A stretch of DNA of 64,000 nucleotides from Streptomyces monomycini (GCF_022271435.1 NZ_JAFIQY010000034.1:29927-93926); one strand, 5' to 3'. Positions 18,083 through 26,322 are shown, counted from the stretch's first letter. The notes: generated from the letters alone by a model not told the origin. Made by a program: numbers and translations.

Positions 18083-18450
18083 GGCCTGGCTCGGCGGCTT
18101 CGTGCTCGCCGCACTTGGGTAAACCCCCGCTGGGGGATGTTCGGGTTCCGCCCCGTATGGCGAGCGACTGCCCCGCGCTCCGCCCCCGGGCTCTGTCCCG
18201 GCCCCACTGGGCCTGGCTCGGCGGCTTCGTGCTCGCCGCACCTGGGTAGACCCCCGGTGGGGGATGTTCGTGTGCTGTCCCGTATGGCGGGCGGCTGCCA
18301 CGAACGCGATCTCACCCCGTGCGGCGGACGACGGCCTGGGCCCTGCCCCGGCCCCTCTCGGCCGCTTGGTGCCCGCCCCACCTGGGTAAACCCCCGCTGG
18401 GGGACGTTCGTGTGTGCCCCGTATGGCGGGCAGACTGCCACGAATCCCAG
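18083..18450. repeat. Three long direct repeats (127-140 bp period) with hairpin core
   Basis: A shared core begins at 18116, 18243 and 18383 with TGGGTAAACCCCCGCTGGGG or a close variant, followed by a GTTCG block and then CCCGTATGGCG about 35 bp on. The first two copies are also preceded by 31 nearly identical bases starting at 18083 and 18210. CCCCC-GCT-GGGGG forms a small hairpin in each core. No coding potential consistent with neighbouring genes is seen. Confidence 0.85.
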
Positions 18451-18531
18451 GTCTCGCTCCGGCAGGCGACCGCCACGGGCCCCAGGCCTCACCTCACATG
18501 GGCAAGGCACCTGCCACGCGCCCCGGTCCCG

Positions 18532-18735
18532 CCCCGTACGCCGAGCGCTCGCCACGCACCCCGGCATGGCTCACCCCGTACGCCAAGCGACCGCACGCCA
18601 GACCCCACCCCGTACGCCGAGCGCCCGCCACGCACCCCGGCACGGCATCACCCCGTACGCCAAGCGCCCGCACGCGCCAGACCCCCCCGCACGCCGAGCG
18701 CCGCCACGCACCCCGCCCCACCGCCCCGGCCACGC
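18532..18735. repeat. Imperfect ~77-bp tandem repeat with two half-units
   Basis: CCCCGTACGCC or a near match starts at 18532, 18574, 18608, 18651 and 18685. Spacings alternate 42, 34, 43 and 34 bp, so a 76-77 bp unit made of two related halves is repeated about two and a half times. It ends ~100 bp before trmI in a C-rich stretch. Confidence 0.75.
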
Positions 18736-18826
18736 CCCCACCCCGCCCGCCTCCGACCCGCCCTCCCGCCCCCGACCCGCACCCCCGCCCCCCACCACCC
18801 TGGTAAAGAGCACCCCCATCGCCCGG

Positions 18827-18832
18827 TACGCT
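18827..18832 (+). promoter_or_regulatory. -10 box of a leaderless trmI transcript
   Basis: TACGCT ends 6 nt before the ATG at 18839 and there is no Shine-Dalgarno sequence. Transcription is expected to begin at or next to the start codon. Confidence 0.55.
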
Positions 18833-18838
18833 GGTCAC

Positions 18839-19747
18839 ATGTCCGAACCGACCGGTGCCGCCCGCCGTCGCGGGCCCTTCAAGGTCGGGGACCAGGTCCA
18901 GCTCACCGATCCCAAGGGACGCCACTACACGTTCACGCTCGAAGAGGGCAAGAGCTTCCACACCCACAAGGGAGCCTTCCCCCACGACGAGCTGATCGGT
19001 GCTCCCGAGGGCAGTGTTGTCCGTACCACCGGGAACGTCGCCTACCTCGCGCTGCGCCCGCTGCTCCCCGACTATGTCCTGTCCATGCCCCGCGGTGCCG
19101 CCGTGGTCTACCCCAAGGACGCGGGGCAGATCCTGGCGATGGCCGACATCTTCCCCGGCGCCCGCGTCGTCGAGGCGGGGGTGGGGTCCGGCTCGCTCAG
19201 CAGCTTCCTGCTGCGCGCCATCGGCGACCAGGGCATGCTGCACAGCTACGAGCGGCGCGCCGACTTCGCCGAGATCGCCACGCAGAACGTCGAGCGGTAC
19301 TTCGGCGGTCCGCACCCGGCGTGGACGCTCACCGTCGGTGACCTTCAGGACAACCTCTCCGACACCGACGTCGACCGGGTCATCCTGGACATGCTCGCTC
19401 CCTGGGAGTGCCTGGAGGCCGTCTCCAAGGCGCTCGTCCCGGGCGGCATCCTGTGCGCGTACGTGGCCACCACGACGCAGCTGGCCCGTACCGTCGAGGC
19501 CATCCGCGAGCACGGCACCTTCAACGAGCCGTCGGCCTGGGAGACCATGGTCCGCACCTGGCACGTCGAGGGCCTGGCCGTCCGCCCCGACCATCGCATG
19601 ATCGGTCACACCGGCTTCCTGCTGACCGCCCGCCGTCTCGCGGACGGTGTCGAGCCGCCGCTGCGCCGCCGCCGCCCCGCCAAGGGCGCGTACGGCGAGG
19701 ACTACTCCGGTCCCGGCAGCTCCAGCGGGGGCGCGGAGCGCGGCTGA
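18839..19747 (+). CDS. trmI: tRNA (adenine-58-N1)-methyltransferase TrmI
   Basis: This 302-residue enzyme uses S-adenosylmethionine to methylate A58 in the T-loop of tRNA. The SAM-binding motif VVEAGVGSGSLSSFLLRAIG is at about residues 110-130. The acidic end of the next strand lies in HSYERR, and the catalytic-side motif DRVILDMLAPWE is at about 180. A small N-terminal domain (GPFKVGDQVQLTDPKGRHYT) is also typical. The ATG at 18839 matches the family N terminus; the frame stays open across the upstream repeats, but that part is not protein-like. A long hairpin terminates the gene. It lies upstream of the proteasome block, as in other Streptomyces. Confidence 0.93.
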   Translation: MSEPTGAARRRGPFKVGDQVQLTDPKGRHYTFTLEEGKSFHTHKGAFPHDELIGAPEGSVVRTTGNVAYLALRPLLPDYVLSMPRGAAVVYPKDAGQILAMADIFPGARVVEAGVGSGSLSSFLLRAIGDQGMLHSYERRADFAEIATQNVERYFGGPHPAWTLTVGDLQDNLSDTDVDRVILDMLAPWECLEAVSKALVPGGILCAYVATTTQLARTVEAIREHGTFNEPSAWETMVRTWHVEGLAVRPDHRMIGHTGFLLTARRLADGVEPPLRRRRPAKGAYGEDYSGPGSSSGGAERG

Positions 19748-19806
19748 CCCGGCGCACGCCCCGGCGTAGCGCGGCCGACGCGCCTCGCACGCCCCCTCGA
19801 ACCGTC

Positions 19807-19854
19807 CGGCGCCGCCGACCAGTTCCCGTCCCGCGGGAACCGTCGGCGGCGCCG
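19807..19854 (+). terminator. Terminator hairpin after trmI
   Basis: A 13-bp outer stem (CGGCGCCGCCGAC at 19807-19819 with 19842-19854) and a 7-bp inner stem (GTTCCCG with CGGGAAC) form a long hairpin 60 bp after the stop codon. Confidence 0.8.
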
Positions 19855-19973
19855 TCGCGTTCAGCGGGTGGAGGCCTGGCGGGAAACCCCGCCCGAGTGT
19901 TCCCCGGCGGCCCGGCCTGTGGAACGATGCTGGGCACTCCCACCGCCACAGCTCTTCACAGGAGTTACCCCGC

Positions 19974-20573
19974 GTGCAGTTCACGGCCGGCCAGGACCTT
20001 CCGCACACCCGCACCCGCGCCCTGCACTGGCTCGCCACCGCTGCCGCCCTGGCCGCGGTCGTCGCGGCCGCGTCCTTCGTCCAGCCCCCCGATGCCACGG
20101 CCACGGCCACCACCGACGCCGCCTCCGCCGCCCGCGCGGCCGCCGCCCCGGCCCCGGACCCGCACGCCGCGTCCTATCCGGTGGACTGCGGCCCGAACCG
20201 CCTCGACGTGGTCGACAGCGCCACCGGCGACCTCGACGGCGACGGCAGCCCCGAGACCGTCGCCGTGGTGCGCTGCCACACCGAGACCGGCACCCCGCCC
20301 AGCGGCGTGTACGTCCTCAGCGGTCCCGCGGCGGGTAAGACGGGCCAGGGCGCCCCGCGGGTCGTCGCGACCCTTCTCGCGCCCGCACAGCAGCGCAGCG
20401 TGGACGGTTTCGCCGTACGCGACGGTGCGGTCGCCGCGACACTCCTGGGCTACTCCTCGACCGGCGTGCCGCGCTGCTGCCCGGACGTCCGCGTGCGGAC
20501 CAAGTGGCAATGGAAAGGCGGGAAGTTCGTCCAGAGCGAACTTCCCGCCTCGTCCGACACCGAGGGTGTGTGA
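19974..20573 (+). CDS. Exported hypothetical protein with one membrane-spanning segment
   Basis: This 199-residue protein has no family I can name. An N-terminal hydrophobic segment (about residues 18-38, LATAAALAAVVAAASF) could be a signal peptide or anchor. An Ala/Thr/Pro-rich linker follows, then a ~150-residue domain. That domain contains DLDGDGSPETV, which resembles the calcium-binding loop of FG-GAP repeats, and three further Cys residues (one at RCHTE, two in PRCCPD). The GTG at 19974 has AGGAG 8 nt upstream. It converges on the ferredoxin gene. An extracytoplasmic location is likely; function is unknown. Confidence 0.75.
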   Translation: MQFTAGQDLPHTRTRALHWLATAAALAAVVAAASFVQPPDATATATTDAASAARAAAAPAPDPHAASYPVDCGPNRLDVVDSATGDLDGDGSPETVAVVRCHTETGTPPSGVYVLSGPAAGKTGQGAPRVVATLLAPAQQRSVDGFAVRDGAVAATLLGYSSTGVPRCCPDVRVRTKWQWKGGKFVQSELPASSDTEGV

Positions 20574-20583
20574 TCGGTCACAC
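20568..20583. terminator. Small hairpin between convergent genes
   Basis: GTGTGA-TCGG-TCACAC overlaps the stop codon of the upstream gene and precedes the ferredoxin stop. The 6-bp stem is weak, so termination here is only possible. Confidence 0.4.
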
Positions 20584-20588
20584 GGTGA

Positions 20589-20876
20589 CTACTCCGCGTC
20601 CGGGCCGTAGACCTCCACCCGGTCCGCTACGCGGCGTACGTGAATACAGTCGCCCGGGCATTCCTTGGCGGAGTCCCGTACGTCATTGAGCAGCGGCAGG
20701 GGGACGGGGGTGGTGGCCCCCTTGTCCTGGAGCAGCTCGTCGTCGGCGCTTTTCACATAAGCCAGACCGTCGATGTCGAGTTCGAAGACCTCCGGCGCGT
20801 ACTGCGCACAGATGCCGTCGCCGGTGCAGAGGTCCTGGTCGATCCAGACCTCCAGTGCTTCGTCCTGCGCCGTCAT
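20589..20876 (-). CDS. Ferredoxin, 3Fe-4S type
   Basis: This 95-residue electron carrier has cysteines arranged as CTGDGIC at about residues 17-23 and ECPGDCIHV near 73-78. That arrangement (C-x5-C ... C-P, lacking a fourth canonical cluster Cys in the first motif) is typical of the 3Fe-4S ferredoxins that serve cytochromes P450 in Streptomyces. Low mass and high Asp/Glu content fit. The start is the ATG at 20874-20876. No P450 or reductase gene is in the window, so the partner is unknown. It is divergent from arc with a ~240-bp shared upstream region. Confidence 0.88.
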   Translation of the reverse strand: MTAQDEALEVWIDQDLCTGDGICAQYAPEVFELDIDGLAYVKSADDELLQDKGATTPVPLPLLNDVRDSAKECPGDCIHVRRVADRVEVYGPDAE

Positions 20877-21073
20877 CTCGCCTGCCGTTCCTGCGTACGT
20901 GAATCAAATGGGGCCCACCCTGACGGGTGTTGACCGTCTCGACGATACAACCGGTCGCTTTCTGATGTTGTTGGGTGGGTATCCCCCTGAGGTGAGGACG
21001 TGCGCAAGGGTGAAGATCGGACACACCCCGACAGTCTTTTCGATCTAGGGGTTTCAACCTGCACCGGCCCAGG

Positions 21074-21079
21074 TAGGGT
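21074..21079 (+). promoter_or_regulatory. -10 box upstream of arc
   Basis: TAGGGT at 21074-21079 lies 38 bp before the GTG start of arc, with TTTCAA-like sequence around the -35 position. It matches the -10 type seen at other genes in this window. Confidence 0.5.
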
Positions 21080-21117
21080 CAGGAAGCGTCCAGCTCCCCT
21101 TGGAGGAGGTGAGGACC

Positions 21118-22884
21118 GTGGCAGCCCACGACGACGACATCAACCGCGGCATCCGGCCGGGGCGGGGGTCTGACGACCCTGCCGGCCAGGTTGCCTATCT
21201 TGAGCAGGAGATCGCCGTCCTGCGACGCAAGCTCGCCGACTCTCCGCGTCACACGAGGATTCTCGAAGAGCGGATCGTCGAGCTGCAGACCAACCTGGCC
21301 GGTGTTTCGGCACAGAACGAGCGACTCGCCAACACACTGCGCGAGGCGCGCGACCAGATCGTGGCCCTCAAGGAAGAGGTCGACCGGCTCGCGCAGCCGC
21401 CGGCCGGTTTCGGCGTCTTCCTGCAGGCGAACGAGGACGGCACGTCCGACATCTTCACCGGAGGCCGAAAACTCCGGGTGAACGTCAGTCCCAGCGTCGA
21501 CCTCGACGAGCTCCGGCGTGGCCAGGAGGTCATGCTCAACGAGGCGCTCAACGTGGTCGAGGCCATGGAGTACGAGAACGCCGGGGACATCGTCACCCTC
21601 AAGGAGATCCTTGAGGACGGCGAGCGCGCCCTGGTCATCGGGCACACCGACGAGGAGCGGGTGGTGCGGCTCGCCGAGCCGCTGCTGGACATCAACATCC
21701 GCGCCGGCGACGCCCTGCTCCTGGAGCCCCGCTCCGGCTATGTCTACGAGGTCATTCCCAAGAGCGAGGTCGAGGAGCTCGTCCTCGAAGAGGTCCCGGA
21801 CATCGACTACACGAAGATCGGCGGTCTGGGCGGCCAGATCGAACTGATCCGCGACGCGGTCGAGCTCCCGTACCTCTACCCCGACCTGTTCAAGGAGCAC
21901 GAACTGCGCCCGCCCAAGGGCGTACTGCTCTACGGACCGCCCGGCTGCGGCAAGACGCTCATCGCCAAGGCCGTCGCCAACTCGCTCGCCAAGAAGGTCG
22001 CCGAGGTGACCGGCCAGCCCGCGGGGAAGAGCTTCTTCCTCAACATCAAGGGCCCCGAGCTGCTGAACAAGTACGTCGGTGAGACGGAGCGGCACATCCG
22101 CCTCGTCTTCCAGCGGGCCCGGGAGAAGGCGAGCGAGGGCACCCCCGTCATCGTCTTCTTCGACGAGATGGACTCCCTCTTCCGCACCCGCGGCTCCGGG
22201 GTCAGCTCGGACGTGGAGAACACCATCGTCCCGCAGCTGCTCTCCGAGATCGACGGCGTGGAGGGCCTGGAGAACGTCATCGTGATCGGCGCCTCCAACC
22301 GCGAGGACATGATCGACCCGGCCATCCTGCGCCCCGGCCGGCTGGACGTGAAGATCAAGATCGAGCGTCCGGACGCCGAGGCGGCCAAGGACATCTTCTC
22401 GAAGTACCTCACCGAGCGCCTGCCGCTGCACGCCGACGACCTCGGCGAGCACGGCGACTCCCGCAAGGCCGCGGTCAGCGCGATGATCCAGTCGGTCGTC
22501 GAGCAGATGTACGCGGAATCCGAGGAGAACCGCTTCCTGGAGGTCACCTACGCCAACGGTGACAAGGAAGTCCTGTACTTCAAGGACTTCAACTCCGGCG
22601 CAATGATCGAAAACATCGTCGGACGCGCCAAGAAGATGGCCATCAAGGCATTCCTCGAACACAACCAGAAGGGTCTTCGCGTCGCCCACCTGCTCCAGGC
22701 GTGCGTGGACGAGTTCAAGGAGAACGAGGACCTGCCCAACACCACCAACCCGGACGACTGGGCCCGCATCTCCGGCAAGAAGGGCGAGCGGATCGTTTAC
22801 ATCCGCACCCTGGTCACCGGCAAGCAGGGCGCGGACACCGGCCGCTCCATCGACACGGTGGCGAATACCGGCCAATACCTGTAA
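21118..22884 (+). CDS. arc: Proteasome-associated AAA ATPase ARC (Mpa)
   Basis: This 588-residue hexameric unfoldase recognises pupylated proteins and threads them into the PrcBA proteasome. An N-terminal coiled coil (about residues 20-75) binds Pup, followed by tandem OB folds. The AAA domain has Walker A GPPGCGKT at 273-280 and Walker B VIVFFDEMDSLF. The C terminus ends in GQYL, the docking motif that opens the proteasome gate in Mycobacterium Mpa. The GTG at 21118, right after GGAGGAGGTGAGG, gives the family N terminus MAAHDDD; a TTG 18 bp upstream lies inside that Shine-Dalgarno region. It is followed by a hairpin and then dop. Confidence 0.97.
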   Translation: MAAHDDDINRGIRPGRGSDDPAGQVAYLEQEIAVLRRKLADSPRHTRILEERIVELQTNLAGVSAQNERLANTLREARDQIVALKEEVDRLAQPPAGFGVFLQANEDGTSDIFTGGRKLRVNVSPSVDLDELRRGQEVMLNEALNVVEAMEYENAGDIVTLKEILEDGERALVIGHTDEERVVRLAEPLLDINIRAGDALLLEPRSGYVYEVIPKSEVEELVLEEVPDIDYTKIGGLGGQIELIRDAVELPYLYPDLFKEHELRPPKGVLLYGPPGCGKTLIAKAVANSLAKKVAEVTGQPAGKSFFLNIKGPELLNKYVGETERHIRLVFQRAREKASEGTPVIVFFDEMDSLFRTRGSGVSSDVENTIVPQLLSEIDGVEGLENVIVIGASNREDMIDPAILRPGRLDVKIKIERPDAEAAKDIFSKYLTERLPLHADDLGEHGDSRKAAVSAMIQSVVEQMYAESEENRFLEVTYANGDKEVLYFKDFNSGAMIENIVGRAKKMAIKAFLEHNQKGLRVAHLLQACVDEFKENEDLPNTTNPDDWARISGKKGERIVYIRTLVTGKQGADTGRSIDTVANTGQYL

Positions 22885-22893
22885 CACCGCCGA

Positions 22894-22931
22894 CCGGCTG
22901 CGGATGTCCTGCACGGGGCGTCCGCAGCCGG
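22894..22931 (+). terminator. Hairpin between arc and dop
   Basis: CCGGCTGCGGA (22894-22904) pairs perfectly with 22921-22931 and is followed by ACGCATTTCC. It begins 9 bp after the arc stop, suggesting arc and dop are not simply one transcript. Confidence 0.65.
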
Positions 22932-23160
22932 ACGCATTTCCGGGACTCCGCGGGTGATCCCCGGAAGGCCGCGACGGAGCAGGTGAAAACCGGACTGGAG
23001 CAATGACTGTAATGATCTCCCCAGCGCCGCAAAGGCGTTCTAGGCTCTTCGGTACCGCCGCGTCGCGCACTGCGGAAGCGGGGGCCGCACACGGACCGGA
23101 AGCGCAGCGGTACTTGAGCGCCGACCCCATCCGGGGGCGCCGCCGGGCAAGGAGGGCCGC

Positions 23161-24672
23161 ATGACCGTACGGCGAGTAATGGGAATCGAGACGGAGTACG
23201 GGATCTCCGTCCCCGGCCACCCGAACGCCAATGCCATGCTCACCTCGTCCCAGGTCGTCAACGCCTACGCGGCGGCGATGCACCGGGCGCGACGCGCCCG
23301 CTGGGACTTCGAGGAGGAGAACCCGCTGCGGGACGCCCGAGGCTTCGACCTCGCCCGCGAGAACGCCGACGCCAGCCAGCTCACCGACGAGGACATCGGG
23401 CTGGCCAATGTGATCCTCACCAACGGGGCACGTCTGTACGTCGACCACGCGCATCCGGAGTACAGCTCGCCGGAGGTCACCAATCCACGCGACGCGGTGC
23501 TGTGGGACAAGGCCGGGGAGCGCATCATGGCCGAGGCCGCCGAGCGCGCGGCCCAGGTCCCCGGCGCCCAGCCCATCCACCTCTACAAGAACAACACCGA
23601 CAACAAGGGCGCCTCCTACGGCACGCACGAGAACTACCTGATGAAGCGGGAGACCCCGTTCTCGGACATCGTGCGGCACCTGACGCCCTTCTTCGTCTCC
23701 CGTCAGGTCTACGCCGGCGCCGGCCGGGTCGGCATCGGCCAGGACGGCCACGAGCACGGCTTCCAGATCAGTCAGCGGGCCGACTACTTCGAGGTCGAGG
23801 TCGGCCTGGAGACCACGCTCAAGCGGCCGATCATCAACACCCGCGACGAGCCGCACTCCGACGCCGAGAAGTACCGCAGGCTGCACGTGATCATCGGAGA
23901 CGCGAACCTCTCCGAGATCTCCACGTATCTGAAGCTGGGCACCACCGCACTGGTCCTGTCCATGATCGAAGACGGGTTCATCGCCGTCGATCTCGCCGTC
24001 GACCAGCCCGTACGCGCCCTCCACCAGGTCTCCCACGACCCGACGCTGCGCCACCTGATCACCCTGCGCAGCGGCCGGACCCTGACCGCCGTACAACTCC
24101 AGATGGAGTACTTCGAGCTGGCGCGCAAGTACGTGGAGGACCGGCTCGGCGCGGACGCCGACGAGCAGACCAAGGACGTCCTGGCCCGCTGGGAGGACGT
24201 GCTGGGACGCCTGGAGCACGACCCGATGAGCCTGTCCGGTGAGCTGGACTGGGTGGCCAAGCGGGAGTTGATGGAGGGCTACCGGCGCCGGGACGGCGTG
24301 GAGTGGGACGCGGCCCGCCTCCACCTCGTCGACCTCCAGTACGCCGACGTACGGGCCGACAAGGGCCTCTACAACCGTCTCGCGGCCCGCGGCAAGATGA
24401 AGCGCCTGCTGACCGACGAGGAGGTCGCGCGGGCGGCCCAGGCGCCGCCGGAGGACACCCGGGCGTACTTCCGCGGCCGGTGCCTGGAGCAGTACGCGGA
24501 CGACGTGGCGGCGGCCTCCTGGGACTCGGTGATCTTCGATCTGCCGGGCCGTGACTCGCTGCAACGGGTGCCGACGCTGGAGCCGCTGCGCGGGACGCGC
24601 AACCACGTCAAGGAACTCCTCGACCGGTGCCGTACGGCCGAGGACCTGGTGCGGGTCCTGTCCGGAGGGTGA
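23161..24672 (+). CDS. dop: Pup deamidase/depupylase Dop
   Basis: This 503-residue enzyme of the glutamine synthetase-like PafA/Dop family deamidates the C-terminal Gln of Pup to Glu and also removes Pup from substrates. The N-terminal nucleotide/metal site MGIETEYG has Glu10. The conserved Asp95 is in LYVDHAHPEY. An insertion of ~45 residues (about 35-82) relative to PafA is the Dop loop, which separates the two paralogues. The block PIINTRDEPHSDAEKYRRLH is shared with PafA. The ATG at 23161 is preceded by AAGGAGGG. It sits upstream of pup. Confidence 0.97.
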   Translation: MTVRRVMGIETEYGISVPGHPNANAMLTSSQVVNAYAAAMHRARRARWDFEEENPLRDARGFDLARENADASQLTDEDIGLANVILTNGARLYVDHAHPEYSSPEVTNPRDAVLWDKAGERIMAEAAERAAQVPGAQPIHLYKNNTDNKGASYGTHENYLMKRETPFSDIVRHLTPFFVSRQVYAGAGRVGIGQDGHEHGFQISQRADYFEVEVGLETTLKRPIINTRDEPHSDAEKYRRLHVIIGDANLSEISTYLKLGTTALVLSMIEDGFIAVDLAVDQPVRALHQVSHDPTLRHLITLRSGRTLTAVQLQMEYFELARKYVEDRLGADADEQTKDVLARWEDVLGRLEHDPMSLSGELDWVAKRELMEGYRRRDGVEWDAARLHLVDLQYADVRADKGLYNRLAARGKMKRLLTDEEVARAAQAPPEDTRAYFRGRCLEQYADDVAAASWDSVIFDLPGRDSLQRVPTLEPLRGTRNHVKELLDRCRTAEDLVRVLSGG

Positions 24673-24780
24673 CCGCGGATTCGATCGGGCACGCGAACCG
24701 GGGCTGAAAGGTCCCCCGGCCGGGAATCATCGGGGTGACTCCCGGACGTTGTACGAAGACGACCGAGAACAGGGCCGATG

Positions 24781-24804
24781 TCAGACCTTCCTTGTAGGGT
24801 CTGA
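24781..24804. promoter_or_regulatory. pup promoter -10 box inside a palindrome
   Basis: TCAGACC (24781-24787) and GGTCTGA (24798-24804) form perfect 7-bp arms 10 bp apart. The -10-like hexamer TAGGGT (24795-24800) overlaps the right arm. The element is 47-70 bp upstream of the pup ATG. It could be an operator or an RNA hairpin, and no bound regulator is known to me. Confidence 0.5.
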
Positions 24805-24850
24805 TCTTGACAGTCACATCGAGCGGGGCGAACCGAGCGGGGTGAGGGAC

Positions 24851-25069
24851 ATGGCGACCAAGGACACCGGCGGCGGACAGCAGAAGGCGACGCGTTCGAC
24901 CGAGGAGGCCGAGGAGCAGTCGCAGGACGCGCAGGCCGCGGACGATCTCAAGGAGCGGCAGGAGAAGCTGTCGGACGACGTCGACTCCGTGCTGGACGAG
25001 ATCGACGACGTGCTCGAAGAGAACGCCGAGGATTTCGTGCGGTCGTTCGTGCAAAAGGGCGGACAGTAA
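24851..25069 (+). CDS. pup: Prokaryotic ubiquitin-like protein Pup
   Basis: This 72-residue, very acidic, disordered tag is attached to lysines of proteasome substrates. The C-terminal half has the conserved helix-forming segment DVDSVLDEIDDVLEENAEDF, which binds ARC. The C terminus is QKGGQ, so the final Gln must be deamidated by Dop before ligation by PafA. The ATG at 24851 is preceded by GGTGAGG; the frame is open upstream into dop but that part is not Pup. It lies between dop and prcB. A palindromic promoter element precedes it. Confidence 0.98.
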   Translation: MATKDTGGGQQKATRSTEEAEEQSQDAQAADDLKERQEKLSDDVDSVLDEIDDVLEENAEDFVRSFVQKGGQ

Positions 25070-25343
25070 CGGATCGCCGGGTTCCGTCGGCAGCCGGTGC
25101 GCCGGAGGCGCGGGCGCGGCGGGCCACGGTCCGCGCACACCGCGCGGTCCGTGCGCACGGACCGGCGTGACGGTTCCCGGCTCCGGCTCCGGGGGCGCGC
25201 GGTCGCACAGGCTGCCGCGCGCTCCCGGACGTGCCGGTTCGCGCTCGGTGAGCGCGTGCGCACAGGCCGTCCCGGGCGCCGGCGCACGACCGCGGAGCCG
25301 GAAGGCGAAGGGCCGCCACCGCCGTCGTCCGGTCCGTTCCCGC

Positions 25344-25525
25344 GTGCATGTGGATCATGACCGCAGGACAGGTAAGGTCCGGGACGTACTGTGCTTCAGC
25401 TGCAACGCAGCGCTGGGCCAATTCAAGGATCGGCCGGACGTCTTGGGGCGGCGGCCGAATATCCGGAAGGAAACGTGTGGAAGCCAACACTCGTAACGCC
25501 GGGCATCTACCAGCTGCCTTCCTGA
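25344..25525 (+). pseudogene. Decayed endonuclease VII-domain gene overlapping prcB start
   Basis: From 25347 one frame reads HVDHDRRTGKVRDVL then CFSCNAALGQF and KDRPDVL. This is the metal-binding core of recombination endonuclease VII-type HNH proteins (His-x-Asp-His-Asp plus CxxC). After a net loss of about one base near 25440, the family C terminus continues in another frame as AAEYPEGNVWKPTLV and TPGIYQLPS, with a TGA at 25523-25525. The last 49 bases (25477-25525) also encode the prcB N terminus. The N-terminal half, including the other CxxC, is absent: 25070-25340 holds only GC-rich sequence without a matching frame. Other Streptomyces, as I recall, carry an intact gene here. Retention of the tail is explained by its overlap with prcB. 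Confidence 0.72.
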
Positions 25526-26322
25526 CGTCCGGGTCCTCGTCGTTCATGGACTTCCTCGGGGAGCACTCGCCGGAGCTGCTGCCGGGCCGGCGTCCGCCGC
25601 TGCCCGTGCAGGGGACCATCGAGGCGCCGCACGGCACCACGATCGTCGCGGCGTCGTTCCCCGGCGGGGTGGTGCTCGCCGGTGACCGCCGCGCGACGAT
25701 GGGCAACGTCATCGCGCAGCGCGACATCGAGAAGGTCTTTCCGGCCGACGAGTACTCGGCCGTCGGCATCGCCGGCACGGCCGGTCTCGCGGTCGAGATG
25801 GTCAAGCTCTTCCAGTTGGAGCTGGAGCACTTCGAGAAGGTCGAGGGCGCCCAACTCTCCCTGGAGGGCAAGGCGAACCGCCTCTCGACGATGATCCGCA
25901 GCAATCTCGGCATGGCCATGCAGGGCCTGGCCGTGGTGCCGCTGTTCGCCGGCTGGGACGTGGACCGCGAGAAGGGCCGGATCTTCTCGTACGACGTGAC
26001 CGGCGGGCGCTCGGAGGAGCACGGCTTCGCCTCGACGGGCTCCGGCTCGGTCTTCGCGCGCGGCGCCCTCAAGAAGCTCTACCGCGAAGACCTCACGGAG
26101 AACCAGGCCGCCACGGCCGTGGTCCAGGCGCTGTACGACGCCGCGGACGACGACTCGGCGACCGGCGGCCCGGACCTGGCCCGCCGGATCTACCCGATCG
26201 TCACGGTGATCACCGACGAGGGCTTCAAGCGGTACACCGAGGCGGAGGTGTCGGAGATCGCCCGCGCCATCCACGAGCGGCGGCTCGACCAGCCCGACGG
26301 CCCGCGTGCCGCGCTGCTCTGA
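25477..26322 (+). CDS. prcB: 20S proteasome beta subunit (catalytic)
   Basis: This 281-residue precursor forms the inner proteolytic rings of the PrcBA proteasome. A 53-residue propeptide (MEANTRN...) precedes the cleavage site HG/TT, so Thr54 becomes the N-terminal nucleophile after autoprocessing. The core block GGVVLAGDRRATMGN supplies Asp and Lys/Arg site residues. The length equals that of S. coelicolor PrcB as I remember it. The GTG at 25477 has GGAAGGA 5 nt upstream; the frame is open to 25348, but that stretch belongs to the decayed endonuclease VII gene, whose tail overlaps the prcB start in another frame. prcA follows after 63 bp. Confidence 0.96.
   Translation: MEANTRNAGHLPAAFLTSGSSSFMDFLGEHSPELLPGRRPPLPVQGTIEAPHGTTIVAASFPGGVVLAGDRRATMGNVIAQRDIEKVFPADEYSAVGIAGTAGLAVEMVKLFQLELEHFEKVEGAQLSLEGKANRLSTMIRSNLGMAMQGLAVVPLFAGWDVDREKGRIFSYDVTGGRSEEHGFASTGSGSVFARGALKKLYREDLTENQAATAVVQALYDAADDDSATGGPDLARRIYPIVTVITDEGFKRYTEAEVSEIARAIHERRLDQPDGPRAALL

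Noticed and set aside
17609..18735. CRISPR array
   Set aside because: Units are directly adjacent with no unique spacers, and there are no cas genes nearby. The RecB-like protein is not Cas4 in context.
18137..18838. N-terminal extension of TrmI through the repeat region
   Set aside because: The extension translates repeats into Pro/Arg/Thr-rich sequence. The family N terminus begins at the ATG at 18839, which has its own -10 box.
21079..24606. 1175-codon open frame antisense to arc and dop
   Set aside because: It is a shadow of two clearly real genes, with repetitive composition and no family features.
25070..25340. N-terminal half of the endonuclease VII gene in the pup-prcB gap
   Set aside because: All three forward frames were read. 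None shows the expected second CxxC or the helical segment, so the half is considered lost.
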